From assembly GCA_963728925.1 (NCBI GenBank), contig CAVSMB010000002.1, forward strand, positions 199,070 to 263,069: 64,000 nt of DNA, in the 5' to 3' direction. The notes below the pieces were generated by a model, which searched no databases, was not told where the DNA came from, and saw only the letters and a list, made by a program, of their open reading frames with translations. Numbering within the stretch: the stretch's first letter is position 1; each line of letters opens with the position of its first letter. The position numbers and the translations under genes were made by a program. This document shows positions 37,391 through 45,833 of the stretch, in pieces. The stretch is from JBBPZA01 sp963728925 (GTDB lineage: Bacteria > Actinomycetota > Thermoleophilia > Solirubrobacterales > Solirubrobacteraceae).

Positions 37391-37425
37391 GATTGGATAA
37401 GTCTCCCTCCCTGGAGCCGACGTGC

Positions 37426-37458
37426 AGACGGCCCCGGGAGCGCGTCCCGGGGCCGTCT
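37426..37458. terminator. Strong GC hairpin downstream of the HdeD-like gene
   Basis: AGACGGCCCCGGGA-GCGCG-TCCCGGGGCCGTCT: perfect 14-bp stem, five-base loop. It lies 25 bases after the stop of the minus-strand HdeD-like gene and also faces the plus-strand protease, so it could serve both. Confidence 0.7.
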
Positions 37459-37482
37459 TGCGACAACGTTGGTTGGTTCTGG

Positions 37483-38085
37483 CTACAGGTTCTTGTGCAG
37501 CCGGCGGATCTCGAAAGCCCGCACGATGTCGGTGATGCCGGTCATCAACGCCCAGATCCCGGCGAAGACGAGGAGGACGTAGGCCTTCTCGATGAAGAAC
37601 TGGCCGGAGGTCCAGAACGCCATGATCGTCATCAGGATGCCGGAGATGAGCCCGAGCCACCAAGCCGGATTGACCGCCCGCTCCAAGAACGCCCGGACTA
37701 TCCACCAGACGCCCACGAGCAGGAAAAGGAACCCGAGGATGTCGGCCAGGCCGGCGAACGTGCTCGCAGGATCGGCGAAGCAGATGACGGCGGAGACTAG
37801 GAACAGCACGCCGAATAGAGCCCAGGCCCAGCGCGCCGTCATCCCTGGCACCGATGCCAGCGCGAGGTTCTGGATGCCGGCAAGCGCGAACATCAGGCCA
37901 ACGAGGATCCCGACCGTGGTGACCGACGCGTTGTTGAACTGCAGAATGACCAGCGCGACGACCACCCACGCGATCCCGGCGGCGAGCGCGGCCCACCAGT
38001 AACCCGTGATGTCGCGCACCTTCGCAGGGACAGCACCGGTCAACGGCGGAGTGTCGAGATCTGGTGTTGCGGCGTGTTCGCTCAT
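37483..38085 (-). CDS. HdeD-family multi-pass membrane protein
   Basis: 200 residues from ATG 38085 with AGGAGGG at 38091-38097. Six helices in three hairpins after a ~35-residue N-terminus; the pairs WWAALAAGIAWVVVALVI, ILVGLMFALAGIQNLAL and WWLGLISGILMTIMAFW follow the HdeD repeat. HdeD proteins are linked to acid and other stress; function not proven. An IS5-type element ends one base upstream of the SD, separating the gene from its former promoter region at 39013-39280. Confidence 0.85.
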   Translation of the reverse strand: MSEHAATPDLDTPPLTGAVPAKVRDITGYWWAALAAGIAWVVVALVILQFNNASVTTVGILVGLMFALAGIQNLALASVPGMTARWAWALFGVLFLVSAVICFADPASTFAGLADILGFLFLLVGVWWIVRAFLERAVNPAWWLGLISGILMTIMAFWTSGQFFIEKAYVLLVFAGIWALMTGITDIVRAFEIRRLHKNL

Positions 38086-38098
38086 GAGGCCCTCCTAA

Positions 38099-39009
38099 GA
38101 AGGTGTTTCGAAATAGAGGGTTTGCGGGCGTTATGTAGAACCGTGGGTGCGTGCCGCCCGAGCGCCGCTACCCCAGCGACCTGACCGATCGGCAGTGGGA
38201 ACTGATCGAGCCGTTGCTGCCCGAGCCGCCGGCGGGGCCGGCGGGCCGGCCACCAGAGCACAGCAAGCGGGAGATCGTCAACGCGATCCTGTACCTGACG
38301 CGCACGGGCTGCGCGTGGCGGATGCTGCCCAAGGACTTTCCGCCGTGGCAGACGGTGTACCGCTACTTCCGCGCCTGGGGGGAGGACGGCACGCTCGACC
38401 GGGTGCACGACGCGCTGCGCGAGCGGGTACGGGCCAAGCGCGAGGGGCGCAACCCAGAGCCCTCGGCGGGGATCGTCGACTCCCAGTCGGTCAAGGGCTC
38501 AGACACCGTCTCCAAGGGAACGCGCGGGTACGACGCGGGCAAGAAGATCAACGGCCGCAAGCGCCACATCATCACCGACACGCTCGGGCTGCTGCTGGTC
38601 GTGATGGTCACCGCCGCCTCGATCCAGGATCGCGACGGCGGCCGCGGGATCCTCAAACTGCTCAAGGGCGCGCTCCCCGGCGTGCGCCACATCTTCGCCG
38701 ACGGCGGCTACCAGGGACAGCTGATCGCGCTCGCCAAGCGCGCCTTCCAGGTCGTCGTCGAGGTCGTCAAGAAGCCCGCCGAGCAGATCGGCTTCGCGGT
38801 GCTGCCCCGCCGCTGGGTGGTCGAGCGCACCTTCTCCTGGCTTCTGCGCTGGCGACGGCTGGTGCGCGACTACGAACGCCTACCCGAGACCCACGAAGCG
38901 TTCGTCAAGTGGGCCATGGTCGGGCTCATGCTCAACCGCCTCTCGCCACCACCCGGACCCAGGCCCTGGGCCACCAACAAGAGGAGAGAATAAATTCCGA
39001 AACACCTTC
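38099..39009 (+). mobile_element. Intact IS5-family insertion sequence, 911 bp
   Basis: Terminal inverted repeats GAAGGTGTTTCG (left) and its complement at the right end, continuing imperfectly to AAT; flanked by a TAA target duplication at 38096-38098 and 39010-39012 (TNA, usual for the IS427-type group). It contains one transposase gene. Confidence 0.93.
38151..38993 (+). CDS. IS5-family transposase
   Basis: 280 residues; GTG 38151 or ATG-less upstream start in the IS leader. N-terminal DUF4096-type helix-turn-helix (YPSDLTDRQWELIEPLLP, RTGCAWRMLPKDFPPWQTVYRYF), then a DDE fold: IVDSQSVKGSD, KRHIITDTLG, FADGGYQG and VVERTFSWLLRWRRL give Asp, Asp, Glu. Uninterrupted and with intact IS ends, so it may be active. 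Confidence 0.95.
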   Translation: MPPERRYPSDLTDRQWELIEPLLPEPPAGPAGRPPEHSKREIVNAILYLTRTGCAWRMLPKDFPPWQTVYRYFRAWGEDGTLDRVHDALRERVRAKREGRNPEPSAGIVDSQSVKGSDTVSKGTRGYDAGKKINGRKRHIITDTLGLLLVVMVTAASIQDRDGGRGILKLLKGALPGVRHIFADGGYQGQLIALAKRAFQVVVEVVKKPAEQIGFAVLPRRWVVERTFSWLLRWRRLVRDYERLPETHEAFVKWAMVGLMLNRLSPPPGPRPWATNKRRE

Positions 39010-39074
39010 TAAGTGATGGGGTGGTTGTCAGGGAACACGCCATGAGTTCTGAATCCCACCTGGGTGACCAGTCG

Positions 39075-39121
39075 TCACGCGGTTTGCGTGATCGTCGGCC
39101 AACATCACGCAAAACGCGTGA
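39075..39121. promoter_or_regulatory. Pair of exact TCACGC-N5-GCGTGA palindromes
   Basis: TCACGC-GGTTT-GCGTGA at 39075-39091 and TCACGC-AAAAC-GCGTGA at 39105-39121; starts are 30 bases apart, about three helical turns. Before the IS5 insertion they lay about 75 bases upstream of the HdeD-like gene and 160-190 bases upstream of the AI-2E-family gene, so they served a divergent promoter pair. Confidence 0.65.
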
Positions 39122-39280
39122 CGACCGCTCACGCAGGCCGGTGTTTCAGTCGCGGCGCCATGACCGATCCCGCACGGACCGACCGACCCGCGTCCTTCTC
39201 AGGCTGCTGGTTGGCCGCCACACGAGCGCGAGAGGCCGCCAGAACGTGAGAAGAGCCATCCCAGCCGCCATGAAGGGCAG

Positions 39281-40396
39281 ATGAACGCGGCAGGGTCGTC
39301 CTCCTCGCGGGCCGGAGGAGGCACCGGTCGCCGCAACATCGAGATCTCGATATCGATCCGAACGATCCTGCTGATCGCCGGCGTCGTCGCTATCGCTTGG
39401 GCGGTGGCGTCGATCGCGCACGTCCTTCTCCTCATCTTCGTCTCGGTCTTCAACGTCGCGGTTCTCTCGCCGGTCGTGAAGGCGATGGAGCGGCGGTTGG
39501 GCTGGAGCCGGGGGCGGTGCGCCGCGGTGCTCGTGCTGGGCGTCGTGATCGTCATCGCCGCGGTCGTGTTGGTGCTGGCGCAGGCGATCGCCGGCGCTGT
39601 TCGCGGGTTCAGCCACGACCTGCCACAGATCGTGGGCACCGTCAGGCACAGCGATCTGGGCACGTTCATCAACGGCGGAAGCGGCTCGCTCGACACATTG
39701 AGGGCGCACGCGAGCGACATCACCCGCGGGGTCGGCAAGGTATCGGGCGGCGTCGCCCATATCGGAGTCTCGGCCTTCGGGGCCGTCACGCTCGTGTTCT
39801 CAGTCATCTTCTTCACGCTTTTCGGGCTCGTCGACGAACCGCGCGTGCGGGACTGGATCGGGGGGCTGCTGTATCGAGACACGCGGGACCGCTACCTCCA
39901 GGTCACCGATCGGGTCGTCCAGACGACCTCGCGCTACATGCTCGGCAACCTGGCCATCTCAGTGATCTGCGGGACCGTCTACGGCATCACGGCAGCGATC
40001 CTCGGCCTTCCGTACCCGCTCGCCATCGCCGTGATCGCGGGGATCCTCGACCTCGTCCCCACCATCGGGGCGACGATCGCCGGCGTCATCACCGGGATCG
40101 TCGCGCTGTCGGTCAGCGTTGAAGCCTTGATCGCCTTCGTGATTGTGATCGTGGTGTACCAGCAGATCGAGAACTACATCCTGCAGCCAACGATCATCGG
40201 GAAGGCGGCCGCGGTCTCCGGCTTCACCGTGCTTGTCAGCGTCCTGGCGTTCGGGGCGCTCTTCGGCATCATCGGCGCGATCATCGGCGTGCCCATCGCG
40301 GCCGCGCTTCAGATCGTCGTCGAGGAGCTCACCGCCGGCAGACGAGCTCGCATCGCCGCCGCCGACGCCGCGGAGCAGCAGCAGCAACCGGCCTGA
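39281..40396 (+). CDS. AI-2E/YdiK-family membrane transporter
   Basis: 371 residues from ATG 39281. About eight helices; N-terminal ILLIAGVVAIAWAVASIAHVLLLIF, re-entrant-like central domain (YLQVTDRVVQTTSRYMLGNL), then LGLPYPLAIAVIAGILDLVPTIGATIAG and QQIENYILQPTIIGKAAAVSG, the family signature. Some members export autoinducer-2, others are Na+/H+ antiporters, so substrate is open. Ends in a polar Gln tail. Confidence 0.9.
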   Translation: MNAAGSSSSRAGGGTGRRNIEISISIRTILLIAGVVAIAWAVASIAHVLLLIFVSVFNVAVLSPVVKAMERRLGWSRGRCAAVLVLGVVIVIAAVVLVLAQAIAGAVRGFSHDLPQIVGTVRHSDLGTFINGGSGSLDTLRAHASDITRGVGKVSGGVAHIGVSAFGAVTLVFSVIFFTLFGLVDEPRVRDWIGGLLYRDTRDRYLQVTDRVVQTTSRYMLGNLAISVICGTVYGITAAILGLPYPLAIAVIAGILDLVPTIGATIAGVITGIVALSVSVEALIAFVIVIVVYQQIENYILQPTIIGKAAAVSGFTVLVSVLAFGALFGIIGAIIGVPIAAALQIVVEELTAGRRARIAAADAAEQQQQPA

Positions 40397-40428
40397 CGCC
40401 TCGGCTCACGCTGCCGCGCGCTCCCGAA

Positions 40429-40445
40429 TCACGCAGAACGCGTGA
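40429..40445. promoter_or_regulatory. Third exact TCACGC-N5-GCGTGA palindrome
   Basis: TCACGC-AGAAC-GCGTGA, 110 bases upstream of the small coiled-coil gene; a further half-site GCGTGA follows at 40450-40455. Same element as the pair at 39075-39121. Confidence 0.6.
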
Positions 40446-40555
40446 CGACGCGTGATCCATTCGTCGCTGAAGCTCCAAAGCGTCAACGCAACGCAGCAGG
40501 CGGCCGGGACCGACAGACGTGGCGGTTCAGCGACCGCCACGAAGGGAGATACGAC

Positions 40556-40729
40556 ATGTCCGACAACGTGTCCGACAAGATCAAGAAGGCGGCCGACCAC
40601 GCCAAGAAGGCGGTCGACAGGCAGGACGACCGGCTCGAGCAGACCAGCAAGAAGGTCGAGCCCTACCTCCATGAGGCCCGAGTGCGGTTGGCCGAGGCGG
40701 AGGAGAACCGCAAGCACGAGCGCCACTGA
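40556..40729 (+). CDS. Small charged coiled-coil peptide, CsbD-like
   Basis: 57 residues from ATG 40556 with GAAGGGAGA at 40541-40549. Nearly all helical and highly charged: DKIKKAADHAKKAVDRQDD, then KVEPYLHEARVRLAEAEEN. Resembles the CsbD/antitoxin-like stress peptides by size and composition; no firm family. Sits between the AI-2E-family and amphi-Trp genes behind the third palindrome. Confidence 0.7.
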   Translation: MSDNVSDKIKKAADHAKKAVDRQDDRLEQTSKKVEPYLHEARVRLAEAEENRKHERH

Positions 40730-40944
40730 CCGGTGGCACAACCGGTGTCCTGACTCCCAAGTCGACCGTCAGGCAGGGCCGTTCCGCGAAGGCGGGGCCC
40801 CGCTCGGTCCGAGGGCCCCGCATGCGCGCCCGGAACCGTTGGGCCGGCGCGCTGCGACTCTCCGCGTCCTTCAAGTCATGCCGAGGCGGGCGGCAATCCT
40901 CCAGGACGCCGTACACGCGAGGCCGGGAATGCCGAAGGAGATCC

Positions 40945-41313
40945 ATGAGTGACGTTCAGCGCAACGAGAAGGAACATGTCTCGCGCCGGCAGGCCGCCGA
41001 GCGCCTCGTCGACCTCGCGTACGCGCTGACGACGGGCGGACGGCTCGAACTCACTATCGAGGGCGAGCGGGTCACCGTGCCGCTCGCCGATGAGCTGCGC
41101 CTGGAGCGCAACCTGAGATCGAAGGCGAATCATGTCGAACTCAAGCTGGAGCTGAGCTGGTCGCCCATGAACGCCGCAGCGCCGCCCGGCGCCGGTGGCG
41201 GAGTCCGAGTCTGCTTAGGGCTCGCGCGGCGGGCGCAGCTCCGACTGGAAGTCGATCGGCTCGCGCAACCCGATCTGCTGCGTGACCGCGCGCCGGTCAC
41301 GCGCTTTGGATGA
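40945..41313 (+). CDS. Amphi-Trp domain protein
   Basis: 122 residues from ATG 40945 (AAGGAG at 40935-40940). The first ~75 residues match the amphi-Trp domain: EHVSRRQAAERLVDLAYALT, GGRLELTIEGERVTVPLADE, VELKLELSW. The tail (~50 residues) is Arg/Leu-rich without a domain and its codons contain an everted GCGTGACC/GGTCACGC hairpin at 41280-41302. Function of the domain is unknown; it is often near haloarchaeal-type and stress genes. Ends eight bases before the convergent LuxR stop. Confidence 0.75.
   Translation: MSDVQRNEKEHVSRRQAAERLVDLAYALTTGGRLELTIEGERVTVPLADELRLERNLRSKANHVELKLELSWSPMNAAAPPGAGGGVRVCLGLARRAQLRLEVDRLAQPDLLRDRAPVTRFG
41280..41302. terminator. Hairpin GCGTGACC/GGTCACGC at a convergent junction
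   Basis: Perfect 8-bp stem with seven-base loop at the shared 3' ends of the amphi-Trp and LuxR genes. It contains the palindrome half-sites in reversed order, so terminator and operator readings both exist. Confidence 0.35.
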
Positions 41314-41321
41314 TCGGTGCT

Positions 41322-44012
41322 CTAGCGCCGCAGGGAGGGCGCGAGCAGGCCAAGCTGCCGTGCGCGGTCGACCGCCTCGGCGCGGCCGTGGACGTCGAGC
41401 TTGGCGTAGATGTGGCGCAGGTGCGTCCTGACGGTGTTCGTCGAGACGCACAGCTCGGCGGCGATCTCTGGCGCCCGGAGGTTGCTTGGCAGGTACCTGA
41501 CGACGCGCAGCTCTGCCTCGCTGAGCTTCTCGAGCAGCGGGACGCGCTCGCCGGCGATCTTCGGCGTGGCGCCGTCGAGCACATCAAGGATCGTCGCGAG
41601 GAGCGTCGCGTGCGCGGTGCGGTGGCGGGGATGGCGTTCGAGCAGCCCCCGGACCGGCACGAGCGCGAAGGGCAGCATGAGCCCTTCGGGCTCGGCGAGC
41701 TGGAGCGCTCGCTCGAGCGATGCCTCGGCGGCGCGGGTGTGCCCCAGGTGGTCGCGGGCGACGGCGTCGAGCACCTGCGCCTCCGTGGTCGCGGACGGCT
41801 GATGGATCGCGGGGGCCAAGCCTTCGAGGACCGGGGCTAGCACGTCGACGGCCAGCTCGGGCTCGCGCTCGGCGAGATGGATGACGGCGGCGGCCAAGCG
41901 CATGTCGGAGGTCTCGCGCTTCTCCTCCTCGCTGATGTCGGCGAGCGCCGCGCGCGCAGCGGCCAGGCGGCCCATGCGTGCCTGCGTCTGGAGCAGGCGC
42001 GCCCGCCCCGCCACCGCGAGTGCGTGCTTTCCGGCCAGCAGCGACTGCATCCGTGCCCCCGCGCGGAACGCCGCCAGCGCCTCCTCGAGCCGACCCTGCG
42101 CCAGGTGCAGGAGACCTGCGGCGTGGTGCACGATCAGCTCGGTGCCGGGCTCCCCATCCGGGTACAGCGTGCGCTCCGCCCGCACGAGCCGATGCTCGGC
42201 CTCGTCGAAGCGCCCGAGCCACAGCAGGGCGATCGCGCCGGTGGCGAGGCCGGTGACGATGATCGGATCGTCGCCCCAGCCGTGCACATCGGCGATCCTC
42301 ACCGCCTCGTCGCTGAGCTGGAGTCCCTCGGAGAACGACATCCCGGTCCACGGGCCCGCGACTCCGAGATGACCGAGGGGGCTGATCTCGAGCCAGGGGC
42401 GCCCAGCGCGGCGTGCCAGCGCCAGCGCCTGCTCGAGGTCGCGCCGCGCGTCATCCAGCCGCGAGGACCACAGCTCGGCGACCCCGAGATTCTGCAGCGC
42501 GACATTTCGAAGCGCGTCACCGAGCGCGCGCGGGCCTGCCGGCTGCCTTGCCAGCGCCCCCTCCACCAACGGCACCGCCTCGAGGACGGCTCCAAGGTCG
42601 CCGCCCCAGCGCGCGAGCACGAGCGTCACCTCGGCCAAGAGCACGTCAAAGCGCGGCCTACGTTCATCGGGAACCGCGTCGACCAGGCGCCGTGCGAGAT
42701 CGAGGTACGCGGCGCTCTCCTCGCGCTCTCCGTCCAAGAGGCGCGCGATCGCGAAGACAAGCGCGAGCTCCGCGTCGGCCGCCGCCGCTTCGTCCGGAAA
42801 CACGCTCAGCAAATCGCAAACCGTTCCCGCGCGACCGTCGAGGGTCAGATCGAGATGGTTGTCGGCCAGCAGGCGCGAAGCCAGCGGCCAGTCCCGACCC
42901 GCCTGCGCGTGCCGGATCGCCTCGACTGTGTCGCCCTCCTGCTCGTGCCATTGGGCCGCCGCCCGGTGCAGCGAGCCGACCATGGCCGGCGAAACCCGCC
43001 GCAGCTCCAGCTGCAGCAGGTCGGCGAACAGATGGTGATAGCGAAACCAGGATCGCCCCACGTCGAGCGAGGTCACGAACGCGTTGGCGTCCTCCAGCTC
43101 CTGGAGGATCCGCTCCGAGCCCGACCCGCCGGTGAGGTAGTCGGCCAGCGGCCCGCTCACCCGCGCGAGCACCGACGTGCGCAGCAGCAGTTCGCGCACC
43201 TCAGCCGGCTGGCGCTCGAGCACCTCCGCCAGCAGATATCCCGCCACGGTCCGCTCGCTGCCGGAGAACTCAGTCACGAACCGCTCCGGATCGGGGTGGT
43301 GGGCGAGCGAGATCACAGCCAACCGCAAGCCGGCCGCCCACCCCTCCGTCCGCTCGTACAGCAGCGCCACGCTCTCGTCGCCGAGGGTGATTCCCACTGC
43401 TCGAAGCAGCTGCTTCGTCTCCTCCAACGAGAAGACCAGGTCGGCAGATCGAAGCTCGGTCAGCTCACCGGCCAGGCGCAGGCGATGAAGGCCGAGCCGC
43501 GGATCCTCACGAGTCGCCAGGACGACGCGCAGCGGCTCCGGCGCCTGCTCGAGAAACGCCTCGAGCCACCTCAGCGCATCCCGCGAATCGATCTCGTGCA
43601 GGTCGTCGATCACGAGCACAGCCGGCTCCTGGAGTGACCCAAGATCGCCCAGCAGCTGGTCGACGACGGCCTCGCCGCGGAACCCCGGCGCGGGATCGAC
43701 CCGCTGCACGACGCCGACTGCATCGGCGAGCGCGTCGATCACCGACAGCCAGAACCGCTGCGCATCCCGCTCACCCCTCTCGACCGACACCCAGCCAACC
43801 CGGTCCTGCAGGCCCGCCGCCTCGACCCAGGAGCGCAGCAACATGGTCTTGCCGCTCCCGGCCGGGGCACAGACGAGGACCACCCCGCCGGCACGCGCCG
43901 AAAAGCGGTGGAAAAGCCATTCGCGGCGGACCAGCCCGCTCCCCGCCACAGCGCGCGAAGCGGCTCCACTCACCGCCGCGGTCGGCTGTCTCGAATGCCC
44001 AGTGACCGACAT
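41322..44012 (-). CDS. MalT-type LuxR-family ATPase regulator
   Basis: 896 residues from ATG 44012. STAND ATPase: Walker A VCAPAGSGKTMLL near 47, Walker B VLVIDDLHEIDSRDAL near 130, sensor VVLATREDPRLGLHRLRLAGEL near 162. Residues ~330-820 are TPR-like helical pairs that usually hold a ligand. C-terminal LuxR helix-turn-helix: LSEAELRVVRYLPSNLRAPE, IAAELCVSTNTVRTHLRHIY, near 835-890. A signal-gated activator; inducer unknown. It is the only large regulator inside the stress-type island, so a candidate controller of the TCACGC palindromes, though LuxR sites usually look different. Confidence 0.9.
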   Translation of the reverse strand: MSVTGHSRQPTAAVSGAASRAVAGSGLVRREWLFHRFSARAGGVVLVCAPAGSGKTMLLRSWVEAAGLQDRVGWVSVERGERDAQRFWLSVIDALADAVGVVQRVDPAPGFRGEAVVDQLLGDLGSLQEPAVLVIDDLHEIDSRDALRWLEAFLEQAPEPLRVVLATREDPRLGLHRLRLAGELTELRSADLVFSLEETKQLLRAVGITLGDESVALLYERTEGWAAGLRLAVISLAHHPDPERFVTEFSGSERTVAGYLLAEVLERQPAEVRELLLRTSVLARVSGPLADYLTGGSGSERILQELEDANAFVTSLDVGRSWFRYHHLFADLLQLELRRVSPAMVGSLHRAAAQWHEQEGDTVEAIRHAQAGRDWPLASRLLADNHLDLTLDGRAGTVCDLLSVFPDEAAAADAELALVFAIARLLDGEREESAAYLDLARRLVDAVPDERRPRFDVLLAEVTLVLARWGGDLGAVLEAVPLVEGALARQPAGPRALGDALRNVALQNLGVAELWSSRLDDARRDLEQALALARRAGRPWLEISPLGHLGVAGPWTGMSFSEGLQLSDEAVRIADVHGWGDDPIIVTGLATGAIALLWLGRFDEAEHRLVRAERTLYPDGEPGTELIVHHAAGLLHLAQGRLEEALAAFRAGARMQSLLAGKHALAVAGRARLLQTQARMGRLAAARAALADISEEEKRETSDMRLAAAVIHLAEREPELAVDVLAPVLEGLAPAIHQPSATTEAQVLDAVARDHLGHTRAAEASLERALQLAEPEGLMLPFALVPVRGLLERHPRHRTAHATLLATILDVLDGATPKIAGERVPLLEKLSEAELRVVRYLPSNLRAPEIAAELCVSTNTVRTHLRHIYAKLDVHGRAEAVDRARQLGLLAPSLRR

Positions 44013-44131
44013 GAGTCGTCACGAACGTCGGGACGCAACATAGCTCAGGCCCCCTCTCAATGCGACCCTTAGACACTACGCCGTGTCGAGGCCTGTGTGG
44101 AAAAGGCCCGAGCGCCGCCGGCACGACGGCC

Positions 44132-44812
44132 CTAACGCGGGCCGGGGGGGATCTTCGGCATGGGTCGCCGCGCCACCTCGGCGGCGTCTTCGGGCTCGAC
44201 GCCGAAGAGCCGCAGGACGCCCTCGGCGTGGTGGCGGTCGGCGTTCCTGGGCGCCTGTCCGTCGACCACGGCGCGCATGACGGCCAGAAGCGCGCCGCCG
44301 GCCGCGAACAGCGCGACCTGCTTGTGGGGGACCTTGAATCGTCCCGCCTTGATGCCTCGGTCGAGATCGCGCTGGGCGAACGGGCCTAGCGCTGCGAAGG
44401 CCAGGTTGTGAGGGATCTCGAGCCGGATGAGCAGCCACGCCCAGTCTGGGTCCGTGCGGGCGAGCTCGACGAAGTAGCGGTGAGCCACCGCGACGGTCTC
44501 CGCCGGGTCATCGAGGTCCGCGGTCACGGCCTCGATCGCGGAGCCCTGCGCGGCGATCGCCTCTTCGAGGACCGCCTCGACGATCGCCTCCTTGCTGTCG
44601 AAGTGGTTGTAGAAGGACCCGAAGCCGACGTCGGCTTCCTCGGTGATCTCATTGATGCGCGTGTTGTCGACGCCCTGGCGCGCGAACAGCGCCTTCGCCG
44701 CGTTCATCATCCGTGCGCGCGTTCGCTCGCGCCGGCGCGAGTGTCTGTCGACCGCACGCTGGGTTGACGTAGCCGGTGTGACGTCGGGATCGGAGCGCGT
44801 CGGTCTCATCAT
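44132..44812 (-). CDS. TetR-family transcriptional regulator
   Basis: 226 residues from ATG 44812 (44809 also possible). Helix-turn-helix: RARMMNAAKALFARQGVDNT, INEITEEADVGFGSFYNHF, DSKEAIVEAVLEEAI. C-terminal ligand domain of usual size. Its first codons overlap a palindrome at 44810-44835, fitting autorepression. Divergent from the FAA hydrolase gene and likely to control it. Confidence 0.92.
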   Translation of the reverse strand: MMRPTRSDPDVTPATSTQRAVDRHSRRRERTRARMMNAAKALFARQGVDNTRINEITEEADVGFGSFYNHFDSKEAIVEAVLEEAIAAQGSAIEAVTADLDDPAETVAVAHRYFVELARTDPDWAWLLIRLEIPHNLAFAALGPFAQRDLDRGIKAGRFKVPHKQVALFAAGGALLAVMRAVVDGQAPRNADRHHAEGVLRLFGVEPEDAAEVARRPMPKIPPGPR

Positions 44813-44843
44813 AGTTGACACCATTATCAATTATGGTTACGGT
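44809..44843 (+). promoter_or_regulatory. Putative TetR operator and leaderless promoter (FAA hydrolase operon)
   Basis: CATAGTTGACA-CCAT-TATCAATTATG is an 11-bp-arm palindrome with two mismatches. TTGACA at 44815-44820 reads as -35, TACGGT at 44838-44843 as -10 (spacer 17), and ATG 44851 follows eight bases later. The block TCATAGTTGACA plus TATCA is shared with 32828-32848. Confidence 0.65.
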
Positions 44844-44850
44844 CCTCAAC

Positions 44851-45801
44851 ATGAAGCTTAGAGCAACTCCGGACGGACTGATCGCGGACGACGTGCGCCG
44901 CGACCGCTGGGCTCGGTTACCCGGTGACTCGGACATGCTGGCCTTCCTCACCGAGCGCGCCACCACACGCGAACGGGCGGCCGCCGCGATCGCGGCCGAT
45001 GACGCTGTCGAGGCCGATCCGTCGATGGCGGGAATCCCGTTCCGGCCTCGCTCCATGCGCGCGTTCATGCTCTGGGAGTCGCACGTCATCGGCTCGAGCC
45101 GGATGCTGGTCAAGCACTTCTTCCCTGCGCCGGCCTGGCGCGTCGTCAGCGCGTTCGAGAAGACCGGCCGCACCTTTCCAAAGCTCAAGCCGAACAAGCG
45201 CTTCTGGGAGGCGCCGACGTTCTACATGGCCAACCACACGATGGTGCTCGCCGACGGCGACGAGATGTGGTGGCCCTCGCACACCAAGGCGCTGGACTTC
45301 GAGCTCGAGCTCGCCTGTGTGCTGGCCAAGCCGCTGGTCGACGCGAGCCCGCAGGACGCCGCGGACGCAATCGGCGGCTGGTTCGTGCTCAACGACTGGA
45401 GCGCTCGCGACGTCCAGGCCGACGACGCGCGCCGCAACATCTTCGGCCCGGTCGTCAAATCGAAGACGTTCGCCAACTCGATCGGGTGCGACGTGGTTAC
45501 GCCGGACGAGTTCGGCGATTGGAAGAAGGCGACCGGCCGCGTCCGCGTCGATGGCGAGCTTTGGTGCGAGGGCGCCACCGCGAACCCGGCGCACGACATC
45601 GGCGAGATGCTCGCCTACGCCTCGAAGGGCGAGCGCCTCGACGCCGGCGACGTCATCTCGACGGGCACGATGCCCGGCTGCTGCGGGCTGGAACTCGAGC
45701 GCTGGATCAAGCCCGGCCAGACCGTCGAGCTCGAGATCGATGGCATCGGAACCGTAAGCAACCGCATCTCCGCCGAAGCCGTCCCGGCCACGGTGGTCTG
45801 A
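44851..45801 (+). CDS. Fumarylacetoacetate hydrolase-family protein
   Basis: 316 residues; ATG 44851 preferred (leaderless), ATG 44833 possible. C-terminal FAH fold: metal-binding ALDFELELACVLAKP near 150 (E-x-E), NDWSARDVQADDARRN, GPVVKSKTF and STGTMPGCCGLEL. Hydrolyses C-C bonds of 1,3-diketo or oxo acids after ring cleavage; here paired with an extradiol dioxygenase. N-terminal ~110 residues form the usual cap. Confidence 0.88.
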   Translation: MKLRATPDGLIADDVRRDRWARLPGDSDMLAFLTERATTRERAAAAIAADDAVEADPSMAGIPFRPRSMRAFMLWESHVIGSSRMLVKHFFPAPAWRVVSAFEKTGRTFPKLKPNKRFWEAPTFYMANHTMVLADGDEMWWPSHTKALDFELELACVLAKPLVDASPQDAADAIGGWFVLNDWSARDVQADDARRNIFGPVVKSKTFANSIGCDVVTPDEFGDWKKATGRVRVDGELWCEGATANPAHDIGEMLAYASKGERLDAGDVISTGTMPGCCGLELERWIKPGQTVELEIDGIGTVSNRISAEAVPATVV

Positions 45802-45833
45802 CGGATTCACAACCAGAAAGGCAACTGAAGCAG

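Noticed and set aside
41280..41302. Fourth TCACGC palindrome
   Set aside because: Half-sites are everted and lie at a convergent 3' junction, so it is treated as a hairpin.
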